NCBI GenBank assembly: GCA_964484285.1
Contig: CAZAEO010000041.1
Location: 1-16,284 of the forward strand
From: CAZUQP01 sp964484285
GTDB taxonomy: Bacteria; Pseudomonadota; Gammaproteobacteria; DSM-16500
Direction of reading: 5' to 3'
DNA length: 16,284 bases
Below the pieces are notes generated by a model. The model was not told where the DNA came from, did no database searches, and saw only the letters and a program-made list of their open reading frames with translations. The position numbers and the translations under genes were made by a program. Shown piece after piece: positions 1 to 7,071 of this stretch (the first letter of the stretch is position 1; each line of letters opens with the position of its first letter).

Positions 1-60
1 TGTTTATTTATGACACATGTTCACCGGACAGTAGTGGCTTACGCTCAGGATGACAGATTT
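1..60. other. Edge region, possible remnant of a dispersed repeat
   Basis: No gene is visible here. The segment is less AT-rich than the promoter DNA that follows. It carries GACACATGTTCACCGGACAG (about 11-30) and GCTCAGGATGACAG (about 43-56), which look like the short dispersed repeats or insertion-sequence ends common in host-associated proteobacteria. That resemblance is from memory only. The left part lies outside the window, so its extent is unknown. Confidence 0.2.
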
Positions 61-65
61 GAAAC

Positions 66-126
66 ATTTGCAATTTTTGTCGTGTAGAGGGTAGTTGTAT
101 AAAATTGTATAAAAAATTTGCAATTT
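66..126. repeat. Direct repeats upstream of the first gene
   Basis: Two sets of exact direct repeats lie here. ATTTGCAATTT occurs at 66-76 and again at 116-126, where the second copy covers the -35 element of the promoter. Between them TTGTATAAAA occurs twice in tandem (95-104 and 105-114), a period of 10 bp, about one helical turn. Tandem half-sites at this spacing, just upstream of a -35 element, are the arrangement recognised by OmpR/PhoB-type response regulators. An operator role is inferred; the repeats themselves are plain in the sequence. Confidence 0.5.
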
Positions 127-146
127 ATATTGCATGGCTATATAAT
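118..146 (+). promoter_or_regulatory. Sigma-70-type promoter of the gene at 180
   Basis: The -35 TTGCAA (118-123) and the perfect -10 TATAAT (141-146) are separated by 17 bp. Transcription would start near 153, giving a leader of about 27 nt that contains the ribosome site GAGGAAAAC just before the ATG at 180. Confidence 0.7.
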
Positions 147-179
147 AATCAAAAATTTTAATGTTTTGTTGAGGAAAAC

Positions 180-935
180 ATGTTTACTTATCTTATTCAG
201 TCAAAAAGCTCTACAGAACCTTCACTTATACTCGCTATAGCCATACATAAAGATACCATTACAACTTATATGCAACCTGCTCCCAGTAGATGCCCAGAAA
301 AGGTTCGCGATCTTTATCCTAGACCAGAAACAATGAATCACTTTGATAATTGCATAGATCAATATAAGACTAAAGTTCCGCTAAAAATTATTAAAAATGC
401 TGATACTGGTCATGACCAACTACATTATAATTTAACCGTTGAAACTAAAGTAAATCATCAACATTACAAGCATTCTAAAACAATTACCCAAGAAACAGTA
501 GAATCATTTTTAAATCATTTAAAAAAATGTGAAGCGATAAGAAAATTGCCAAAGAATAATTCTTTTTTTTCTGAAGAAGTTCAAAAAGATATTTTACAAA
601 AATTTAATAAGTATCTGCAATCTCAAAATAATAAATTTTTTGTTGCAAGCAATAATTTAGACTATGTAAGCCGCTATCAAGATAATAAAAATATGTTGGA
701 AATGCTATGTATTGCGCAACCCACATTCCCAGGATGTAACGGAGTGTATAATCCAATTCAGCTTCCAACACATAATTTAACTCAATCTACAAATAATTTT
801 ATATCACAAGGAATTGTCGGAACTCTTGCTTTGGGTGGATTGCTTGTGTTGGGGTTGTTCTCCCGCTGTTGTTCTCGTAAAAAACGTAATGCTACAGTCA
901 TTAATCAGATTCAAAATAGACAATTAACTCTATAA
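180..935 (+). CDS. Unrecognised 251-aa protein with one C-terminal membrane segment
   Basis: I do not recognise a family. The ATG is preceded by GAGG at good spacing and by a strong promoter, so the gene looks expressed. There is no N-terminal signal peptide. Residues 1-205 are polar and rich in Asn, Gln, Lys and His, with charged stretches around 105-150 that may be helical. One hydrophobic segment (about 209-228) is followed by RCCSRKKR and a short polar tail. This is a tail-anchored-like layout, with two cysteines and a positive cluster right after the membrane segment. The coding DNA is visibly more AT-rich than the housekeeping genes and has many AAT/AAA codons, which suggests a lineage-specific gene. 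It converges on fumC with a 36-nt gap. It could be a secreted effector that inserts in a host membrane, or an inner-membrane protein of the bacterium itself; the sequence does not decide. Confidence 0.7.
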   Translation: MFTYLIQSKSSTEPSLILAIAIHKDTITTYMQPAPSRCPEKVRDLYPRPETMNHFDNCIDQYKTKVPLKIIKNADTGHDQLHYNLTVETKVNHQHYKHSKTITQETVESFLNHLKKCEAIRKLPKNNSFFSEEVQKDILQKFNKYLQSQNNKFFVASNNLDYVSRYQDNKNMLEMLCIAQPTFPGCNGVYNPIQLPTHNLTQSTNNFISQGIVGTLALGGLLVLGLFSRCCSRKKRNATVINQIQNRQLTL

Positions 936-971
936 GAGCCTGTTCAATGTCTTAGTCTGTCAAAACTCGCG

Positions 972-2372
972 TTATTTAGGCCCAAGCATCGTTTCTGGAC
1001 GCACAAGCTGTTTAAATTCTTGTTCTGTTAAATAACCCAACGCAAGACAGGCTTCAAGCAAGCTCGTATTTTCATGCCATGCTTTATGGGCAATTTCTGC
1101 AGATTTGTCATAACCAATCTTCGGCGCTAATGCAGTCACTAACATCAAAGAATTATCCAAAAAATAACGAATACGGCGCTCATCTGCCTCGAGGTCTTTG
1201 ACTAAAAAAGTAGTAAACATATGCATAGCATCAGCAAGCAGATTAGCTGAATTTAAGAAATTATAAATGATGACCGGCTTAAATACATTCAATTCAAAAT
1301 GACCCTGTGAATCCGCCATACTAATTGCCACATCGTTTCCCATCACCTGCACGCATACCATCGTCATTGCTTCACATTGTGTCGGGTTTACCTTGCCAGG
1401 CATGATAGATGAGCCAGGCTCATTAGCAGGCAAAATCAATTCACCTAATCCGCTACGCGGGCCTGAACCCAATAAACGGATATCATTTGCGATTTTCATT
1501 AAAGCACATGCTAATGTCTTGAGCGCCCCGCTAGCAAATACGAATGCATCATGTGCTGCAAGTGCTGCAAATTTATTAGGTGCGGAAATAAACGGCAACT
1601 CTGTCAAGCGTGCGATTTTCTCCGCTACTTTTTCAGCAAACTTTGGATGCGCATTAATACCCGTACCTACTGCCGTACCCCCTAATGCAAGCTCATATAG
1701 CCCAGGTAAAGACCGCTCAATACAACTTAAGGCCGCATCTAATTGCGCAACATACCCAGAAAATTCCTGGCCTAATGTGAGCGGCACAGCATCCTGTAAG
1801 TGCGTACGACCCACTTTTATGATTTTCGCGAATTGATGTTGTTTTTCAGCGAGGGCGCTGCGCAATTCTTTGACTGCCGGAATCAAATGATTAATTAAAC
1901 TTTCTGTTGCAGCAATATGCATCGCGGTCGGAAAAGTATCATTGGATGATTGACAACGATTAACATCATCATTGGGATGAATCGGTTTTTTGCTACCCAA
2001 TTCGCCTCCCGCCATTTCAATCGCACGATTCGCAAGGACTTCATTCATATTCATGTTCGTTTGCGTCCCACTCCCTGTTTGCCAAACGCGCAGTGGAAAT
2101 TGATCTGCTAGTTTTCCGGCAATAATTTCATTCGCTGCAGCAACAATTAAGGCGGTTTTTTCTTGCGAAAGCAACCCGAGCTCTTCATTCGTTAATGCTG
2201 CTGCTTTTTTCAAAATAGCAAATGCCCGAATGACTTCTTTTGGCATTAGATCATGACCAATTGCAAAATGATGCAGGGAACGTTCCGTTTGTGCGCCCCA
2301 ATAGACATCGGCCGGCACATCAACTTTCCCCATGCTATCTGATTCAACACGGGTACGATTATCGGTTGTCAT
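972..2372 (-). CDS. fumC: Class II fumarate hydratase
   Basis: Fumarase C interconverts fumarate and L-malate in the TCA cycle. It is a cytosolic, iron-independent homotetramer. The 466-aa length is normal for the family. The superfamily signature GSSIMPGKVN spans residues 320-329, with the mobile-loop catalytic serine at S321. The substrate-site motifs are SGSGTQTNMN (from residue 99), SSNDT (142-146) and THLQDA (190-195), with H191 as the second catalytic residue. The start ATG overlaps the stop of pepN by 4 nt (ATGA), and GGGAGA lies 6 nt upstream inside the pepN end. fumC is therefore probably translated from the pepN mRNA by coupling. I see nothing unusual in the protein itself. The pairing with pepN is not one I know as a conserved operon. 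Confidence 0.97.
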   Translation of the reverse strand: MTTDNRTRVESDSMGKVDVPADVYWGAQTERSLHHFAIGHDLMPKEVIRAFAILKKAAALTNEELGLLSQEKTALIVAAANEIIAGKLADQFPLRVWQTGSGTQTNMNMNEVLANRAIEMAGGELGSKKPIHPNDDVNRCQSSNDTFPTAMHIAATESLINHLIPAVKELRSALAEKQHQFAKIIKVGRTHLQDAVPLTLGQEFSGYVAQLDAALSCIERSLPGLYELALGGTAVGTGINAHPKFAEKVAEKIARLTELPFISAPNKFAALAAHDAFVFASGALKTLACALMKIANDIRLLGSGPRSGLGELILPANEPGSSIMPGKVNPTQCEAMTMVCVQVMGNDVAISMADSQGHFELNVFKPVIIYNFLNSANLLADAMHMFTTFLVKDLEADERRIRYFLDNSLMLVTALAPKIGYDKSAEIAHKAWHENTSLLEACLALGYLTEQEFKQLVRPETMLGPK

Positions 2373-4996
2373 TTCTTATCTCCCAAAGATTTTGTTACTA
2401 ATTCAAAAACATCTCGTGAAAGCGTGTTAATCTTTGCTAATTTTTCTAATGAGTCACGCATTAATTGCTGCCGAGTCGTATCATACCGTTTCCAATCGGT
2501 CAAAGGAGTCACCATGCGAGCTGCAATTTGAGGATTTAATGCATCTAATTGCATCACCACTTCTGCTAAAAACTGATATCCAGAACCATTTTTTGCGTGA
2601 AAATGAATAGCATTATTACCAAATACGCCAATGAGTGAATATACTTTATTTGGATTTTTAATATCAAATGCTTCATGTTTTAATAAATTTTTCACATGCA
2701 GAAATGTTCCTGGTAACTTTGCTGCCGCTTGAACAGCAAACCATTTATCAACAACTAGCGCGTCATGTCGCCATGTATGATAAAACTCGCTCAGCGCGGT
2801 TGCACGCTGTGAACATTCGGTATTAGCTAATGCCTTTAATGCAGCAATTGTATCTGTCATATTGCATGTTAATGCAGCTCGAAATTGTGCTAAACATATC
2901 TCTTCAGCAATCTGCGCATCGTTTAATAACATTAAATAATGCAAGCAAAGATTTTTTAAAAATCGATTACCGACTTTTTCTATAGTAAATTCATACGTTT
3001 TTTGCGCATCACGCAGTTGATGATATATTTCACTCAACATGTTTTTTAATCTATGCGCAATGTTTTTTAAAACAAATTCACGCACAATATGAATAGCATC
3101 AACATCTACCACAGCCATTTGCAAAGCCAAATATTTCTCTGATGGAAGCGTTAACATCTCAGACAACAACCACTTATCATCTTGCATGGTTCGCAATACA
3201 TGCTCAAATGAAGCAATAAATTCATCTGGCACACGCAATGCTTTACCTTGTTGCTGATCTTGAATCAAACGTAAAATCAAATTGACTGCATATTGCTGCC
3301 CTGCTTCCCAACGATTAAACAAATCTGTGTCATGCTGAAATAATAACGCCAGATCCTGGTCGGTGTAACGATAGTTTAATTTCACAGGCGCTGAAAAATG
3401 CCGCAGCAATGAAGGAATAGGTCGAGCAGGCATAGATTGGAAAACAAATTGATTTTCATATTCTTTGACATGCATCAAATCACTTAACATTTCCTTACCT
3501 GATCGATCTAACAAACCCATCTTCACCGGAACATGCAGTGGTTTTTTATTAGGTTGACCTGGCGTTGGTGAACACATTTGTTTAATGTTAAGTGTATAAG
3601 TGTGTGATGGTTCATCATATTGATCAGTTACGTCAAGTATAGGTGTACCCGCTTGGCTATACCATAAGCGAAATTGCGTCAAATCCATGCCAGATGCGTC
3701 TTCATGTGCTGTGACAAACTCCTCGATTGTCACAGCCTGACCATCATGTCGCGCAAAATATAAATCCATCCCACGATGAAATAATGTATCGCCCACAATA
3801 GTCTTAATCATACCAATGACTTCGGAGCCTTTATTATAAACTGTTGCAGTATAGAAATTATTTATTTCAATATAGGATTCTGGTTGGACAGAATGCGCTA
3901 AAGGGCCAGCATCTTCTGTAAATTGCACTGTACGCAGACTATTTACCTCTTGAATACGCGCAACCGTTTTGGAAGTTGTATCAGCTGTAAATCCTTGATC
4001 GCGAAAAATAGTTAAGCCTTCTTTTAAACTCAATTGAAACCAATCACGGCAGGTGATGCGATTGCCAGTCCAATTGTGAAAATATTCATGCGCAATAACA
4101 CTTTCTACATGAATAAAATCTAAATCCGTCGCCGTTTCTGGTTTTGCCAACATATATTTCGTATTAAAAATATTTAATCCCTTATTTTCCATCGCTCCCA
4201 TATTAAAATCACTGATGGCAACAATCATATAAATATCAAGATCATATTCACGACCATATGTCTCTTCATCCCAATGCATGGCTTTTTTGACGCCTTGCAT
4301 TGCGTAAGCACATTTATCTCGATTACCTTTTTCTACATAAATACGCAATGTTACACGCTTACCTGAACGTGTAATAAAAAAATCTTCCACCCAATCTAGA
4401 TCGCCCGCAACTAATGCAAACAAATAACTTGGTTTTTTAAACGGATCTTCCCACTTTACCCAATGCCTGCCGCTCTCTAATCCACCTGAAGCAACCAGAT
4501 TGCCATTGGATAACAAGACAGGATAAGGTTTTTTGTCCGCAATGATTGTTGTCGTATAGCGTGCCATCACATCCGGACGGTCAAGAAAATAAGTAATATG
4601 ACGAAATCCTTCTGCTTCACATTGCGTACAAAAATTACCGCTGGACTTATAAAGACCGCTTAATGCGGTATTTTCTTGAGGCTTGATGCGAGTTTGGATA
4701 TCGAGAGAAAACTCAATAGGCACAGAAAAAATAGTCAACGTATGCTGGTCAATACGAAATTGCCTTGTGGTTAATTTTTCGCCATTCAAAGCAATAGACT
4801 CAAGCAATAATCCTTCACCGCTTAATAGTAAAGGATGAGAAGATTCACTGCTTGCAGGATTGGCTCGCATAGCAAGCGATGATTTTACGACGGTATATTC
4901 TTCATACAAATCAAATTCAAGATCTATTGTATCTACAAGATAATTTGGGACACGATAATCACGCAAATAAATCGGCTGTGGATTGCTTTCTACCAT
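2369..4996 (-). CDS. pepN: Aminopeptidase N, M1 family zinc metallopeptidase
   Basis: PepN removes N-terminal amino acids from peptides in the cytosol and is a main enzyme of the last steps of protein turnover. The 875-aa length and motifs match bacterial PepN. QCEAEGFRHITYFLDRPDV (from residue 125) is the typical N-terminal domain signature. GAMEN (267-271) is the exopeptidase motif that binds the substrate N-terminus. HEYFHNWTGNR (303-313) provides the zinc ligands H303 and H307 with the base E304, and E326 is the third ligand. The C-terminal helical domain is complete. The ATG at 4996 aligns with the start of known PepN proteins, but the ribosome site (CTGGA) is weak. An intrinsic terminator for the upstream gene sits only 22 nt before the start codon, so where pepN transcription begins is unclear. 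It is coupled to fumC downstream. Confidence 0.97.
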   Translation of the reverse strand: MVESNPQPIYLRDYRVPNYLVDTIDLEFDLYEEYTVVKSSLAMRANPASSESSHPLLLSGEGLLLESIALNGEKLTTRQFRIDQHTLTIFSVPIEFSLDIQTRIKPQENTALSGLYKSSGNFCTQCEAEGFRHITYFLDRPDVMARYTTTIIADKKPYPVLLSNGNLVASGGLESGRHWVKWEDPFKKPSYLFALVAGDLDWVEDFFITRSGKRVTLRIYVEKGNRDKCAYAMQGVKKAMHWDEETYGREYDLDIYMIVAISDFNMGAMENKGLNIFNTKYMLAKPETATDLDFIHVESVIAHEYFHNWTGNRITCRDWFQLSLKEGLTIFRDQGFTADTTSKTVARIQEVNSLRTVQFTEDAGPLAHSVQPESYIEINNFYTATVYNKGSEVIGMIKTIVGDTLFHRGMDLYFARHDGQAVTIEEFVTAHEDASGMDLTQFRLWYSQAGTPILDVTDQYDEPSHTYTLNIKQMCSPTPGQPNKKPLHVPVKMGLLDRSGKEMLSDLMHVKEYENQFVFQSMPARPIPSLLRHFSAPVKLNYRYTDQDLALLFQHDTDLFNRWEAGQQYAVNLILRLIQDQQQGKALRVPDEFIASFEHVLRTMQDDKWLLSEMLTLPSEKYLALQMAVVDVDAIHIVREFVLKNIAHRLKNMLSEIYHQLRDAQKTYEFTIEKVGNRFLKNLCLHYLMLLNDAQIAEEICLAQFRAALTCNMTDTIAALKALANTECSQRATALSEFYHTWRHDALVVDKWFAVQAAAKLPGTFLHVKNLLKHEAFDIKNPNKVYSLIGVFGNNAIHFHAKNGSGYQFLAEVVMQLDALNPQIAARMVTPLTDWKRYDTTRQQLMRDSLEKLAKINTLSRDVFELVTKSLGDKK

Positions 4997-5018
4997 ATAA
5001 AATCCAGAAAATTAACGT

Positions 5019-5045
5019 AAAAAACCCTGCATAGCAGGGTTTTTT
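5019..5045 (-). terminator. Intrinsic terminator after the small exported-protein gene
   Basis: A perfect 12-bp inverted repeat (AAAAAACCCTGC at 5019-5030 and GCAGGGTTTTTT at 5034-5045) encloses the loop ATA. Read on the minus strand, it gives a CCCTGC/GCAGGG hairpin followed by six Ts, 18 nt after the stop codon at 5064. The structure is symmetrical and could also stop plus-strand transcripts. It lies just upstream of pepN, so it separates the small gene from the pepN-fumC unit. Confidence 0.92.
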
Positions 5046-5063
5046 ACCATTACAAAATGACAA

Positions 5064-5306
5064 TTACTCTGATGGCTGGTTATTATCATTCACAGCAGGT
5101 GGCGTTGCAGCAGCATCAGCAGCTGGAGCTGAATTAGCTGGCGCCACAGCTTGTGTATTTTTAGTCACGTTAATAGCGTTTGTTCCGGATTGAGTCGCAG
5201 CAGGTGCTTGTGCAGCTGATGGATCTTTTGATATATCATCTGCCATCACAACGGTAGTAGCCATAACTGAACTTACCAATAAAGTCGCTAAAAAAGTAGT
5301 TTTCAT
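5064..5306 (-). CDS. Small exported Ala/Pro-rich protein (80 aa)
   Basis: I do not recognise a family. The protein has a clear Sec signal peptide: MKTT, a hydrophobic core to about residue 20, and a likely cleavage after VVMA (residue 22). The mature chain of about 58 residues is rich in Ala, Pro, Thr, Asn and Gln. It has no cysteine and no aromatic residue, so it should be disordered in the periplasm or outside the cell. The frame is open upstream to an ATG at 5399. The start at 5306 is preferred because AAAGGGA lies 5 nt before it, the signal peptide begins there, and a good promoter lies between the two ATGs. The gene has its own promoter and a strong terminator, so it is probably a monocistronic, well-expressed unit. 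The function is unknown; a small envelope or surface protein is a reasonable guess. Confidence 0.75.
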   Translation of the reverse strand: MKTTFLATLLVSSVMATTVVMADDISKDPSAAQAPAATQSGTNAINVTKNTQAVAPANSAPAADAAATPPAVNDNNQPSE

Positions 5307-5343
5307 AAAATTCCCTTTGAAAAATTGATTAATACAATTTGCT

Positions 5344-5372
5344 ATAATAAACATAACTGGGTCGAACAACAA
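5344..5372 (-). promoter_or_regulatory. Sigma-70-type promoter of the small exported-protein gene
   Basis: Reading the minus strand, -35 TTGTTG (5372-5367) and -10 TATTAT (5349-5344) are separated by 17 bp. Transcription would begin near 5337 and give a leader of about 30 nt ending in the AAAGGGA ribosome site. Its position argues against the longer open frame that would start at 5399. Confidence 0.6.
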
Positions 5373-5423
5373 GAGTAGAGTGTGAAGAAATGCGAACATA
5401 CCCTAATTGATTAAAACGGAGTT

Positions 5424-6980
5424 TTAAGATTTACCGCCTGTTTTGCTCCTTTTTTGCAATGCCTCTGAGCCTACTTGCGCCGCATCTTCTGGTTGTTTTT
5501 CCTCAAACAGGGTCATAGAAAACCGTCGACCGCGGCTCTTAATAAAACCTAATTTTTTGGATATATCCTCCCAGAGAGCAAATTCTTTTTTTATATGTGC
5601 TTTAACATCCTCACGCTTAATGAATTTTTCTGCTTCTATTAATCTTTCACTTGCTGATTTTGTAGAGTCACTTACCATTTCTCTTAGCTCTATTGCATAA
5701 CAACTTTTTTCATCTTCTTCCTCAAAAACAAACGGAGACAATTTATCTCTTTCTTCTTGTTCACTAGGAATACAAGTAACATAAGATTCTTCGCTTTGCT
5801 TATCTGATTCCGTATCTTCATCAACTATTTTTTCGATAAGTTTATTTAACATAATCCACAGCTCAAAAACGACCTGCGTAACTAATTTGTTCGATGTTTC
5901 CTGCGAGCGCAATGCATAATAATCGCCTCGCATATGATCTTTTGTTTTTCCTAGTAAACCATCCAGATTAATCATATTCGAATAATAAGATTGCGTAGGC
6001 GGAACTTTATTACTACCTGGGCACACAGTTTTATAATAATCTTCAATCACACCATCATGACCATGCACAAAACGCAGCAAAATAGTGGGATGCGTAAACT
6101 CAAAATCCACTGAATTAAATCGTCCTCTATTCCACATTAAACGAACAATCGGGTGTTCTATAGGCACATCATCCAATTGACTTTCATTTTTAAAATGACG
6201 GGACAACGACGGATCTTTGATAATATCGCCCAATACTGCTTCATTAATACGATCGATCGTGTTGCCTAGTTCTTTAACATTTGCATCTTTATATTCAATT
6301 TTATAATATTCTGCTGCTGCGTGAATGGTTTCAAGACCTACCGGCGCATGCGTATAAATTGTCATTTCCTCAGGCTTGCTGTCAGGTACCACCGTGTAAG
6401 AAATAGCGCGCAAGCGAGGTAAATAAATTTTGTCAAGGATACTTTCTATTTCTTCGTGAGCAATTAATTCATTTTCTATTAGCGTTCCTAAATTAGTGAA
6501 TGATTGATACTGAAAAGGAATAGCCTTATTCACCTGATATTCGCGGCGAAAAAAATGTTCTAAAAATACCTGGTCATGATTTGACAATAAGATTTCCAAT
6601 GAAACATTTTCATCATATAATTTTTCGATTACCTTGAGAGTAAAATAATCATTATTGCCGCGATCTGCTAATACATCCCCAATCAAACGCACATGCGCAG
6701 GATGGACCTTCATGCACTGAATAATCTTGCTGAACTGCTCTAAATCTTGTTTCTCTATATCATCAATGGGTTTTTTATAAATCCGTAAAAGCTCCGCATA
6801 ATCACCCTGCTTTTCAAGTTCTAACACACCCTCCGTCATTAATTTAAAAATCAAATTCATGGCATTGCCATGCATATCGCCCAATGTAATTTGATCATTA
6901 GGTTTAGCTTCACGACAATTCTGCGGGCATTCTTCTAAATTTACCTGAGCAGATATGACTGGATTTCGCAACAATGCCAT
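5424..6980 (-). CDS. PPP-family phosphatase, WipA/WipB-like; candidate Dot/Icm effector
   Basis: The N-terminal part carries the full metal-site signature of phosphoprotein phosphatases, in order: GDMHGN (34-39), GDVLADRG (101-108), SNHD (133-136, in place of GNHE), THAP (210-213) and HGHD (306-309). Predicted two-metal ligands are D35, H37, D102, N134, H211 and H306 or H308, with H135/D136 as the catalytic pair and R107 as a phosphate ligand. All are present, so an active phosphatase is expected. The C-terminal third (about 365-518) is charged and mostly helical, with acidic runs (386-398, 407-424). The last 26 residues contain FEEKQPEDAAQ and a basic end. The length of 518 aa and the N-terminal PPP domain plus helical extension recall WipA and WipB, Legionella effectors secreted by the Dot/Icm system; this is from memory. 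There is no signal peptide or membrane segment. The GAGGAAA ribosome site supports the ATG at 6980. The gene diverges from ubiG. A bacterial housekeeping phosphatase is the alternative. Confidence 0.85.
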   Translation of the reverse strand: MALLRNPVISAQVNLEECPQNCREAKPNDQITLGDMHGNAMNLIFKLMTEGVLELEKQGDYAELLRIYKKPIDDIEKQDLEQFSKIIQCMKVHPAHVRLIGDVLADRGNNDYFTLKVIEKLYDENVSLEILLSNHDQVFLEHFFRREYQVNKAIPFQYQSFTNLGTLIENELIAHEEIESILDKIYLPRLRAISYTVVPDSKPEEMTIYTHAPVGLETIHAAAEYYKIEYKDANVKELGNTIDRINEAVLGDIIKDPSLSRHFKNESQLDDVPIEHPIVRLMWNRGRFNSVDFEFTHPTILLRFVHGHDGVIEDYYKTVCPGSNKVPPTQSYYSNMINLDGLLGKTKDHMRGDYYALRSQETSNKLVTQVVFELWIMLNKLIEKIVDEDTESDKQSEESYVTCIPSEQEERDKLSPFVFEEEDEKSCYAIELREMVSDSTKSASERLIEAEKFIKREDVKAHIKKEFALWEDISKKLGFIKSRGRRFSMTLFEEKQPEDAAQVGSEALQKRSKTGGKS

Positions 6981-7071
6981 GAGATTTCCTCGTTTTCACT
7001 TAAGAAAATAACGCTTTTTTGTTATCCTTACCTATATGTTAATTGAAAAATGATAAAAATGGTGACCTTAA
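6981..7071. promoter_or_regulatory. Divergent intergenic region between the phosphatase gene and ubiG
   Basis: These 91 nt must hold promoters for both directions. The ribosome sites are clear: GAGGAAA for the minus-strand phosphatase (6985-6991) and GGTGA for ubiG (7061-7065, 6 nt before the ATG). Several AT-rich -10-like words occur around 7033-7047 on both strands, but none has a convincing -35 partner at the right spacing, so I do not name a promoter. Confidence 0.4.

Noticed and set aside
1393..1836. A 147-codon open frame on the plus strand inside fumC
   Set aside because: It is antisense to conserved fumC sequence, including the GSSIMPGK motif, and has no ribosome site or recognisable product.
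2369..2375. The overlap of pepN and fumC as a sign of a gene fusion or frameshift
   Set aside because: Both proteins are full length with proper ends; the ATGA overlap is ordinary translational coupling.
5307..5399. A 31-codon N-terminal extension of the small exported protein, starting at an ATG at 5399
   Set aside because: The signal peptide and a strong ribosome site begin at 5306, and a good promoter lies inside the extension.
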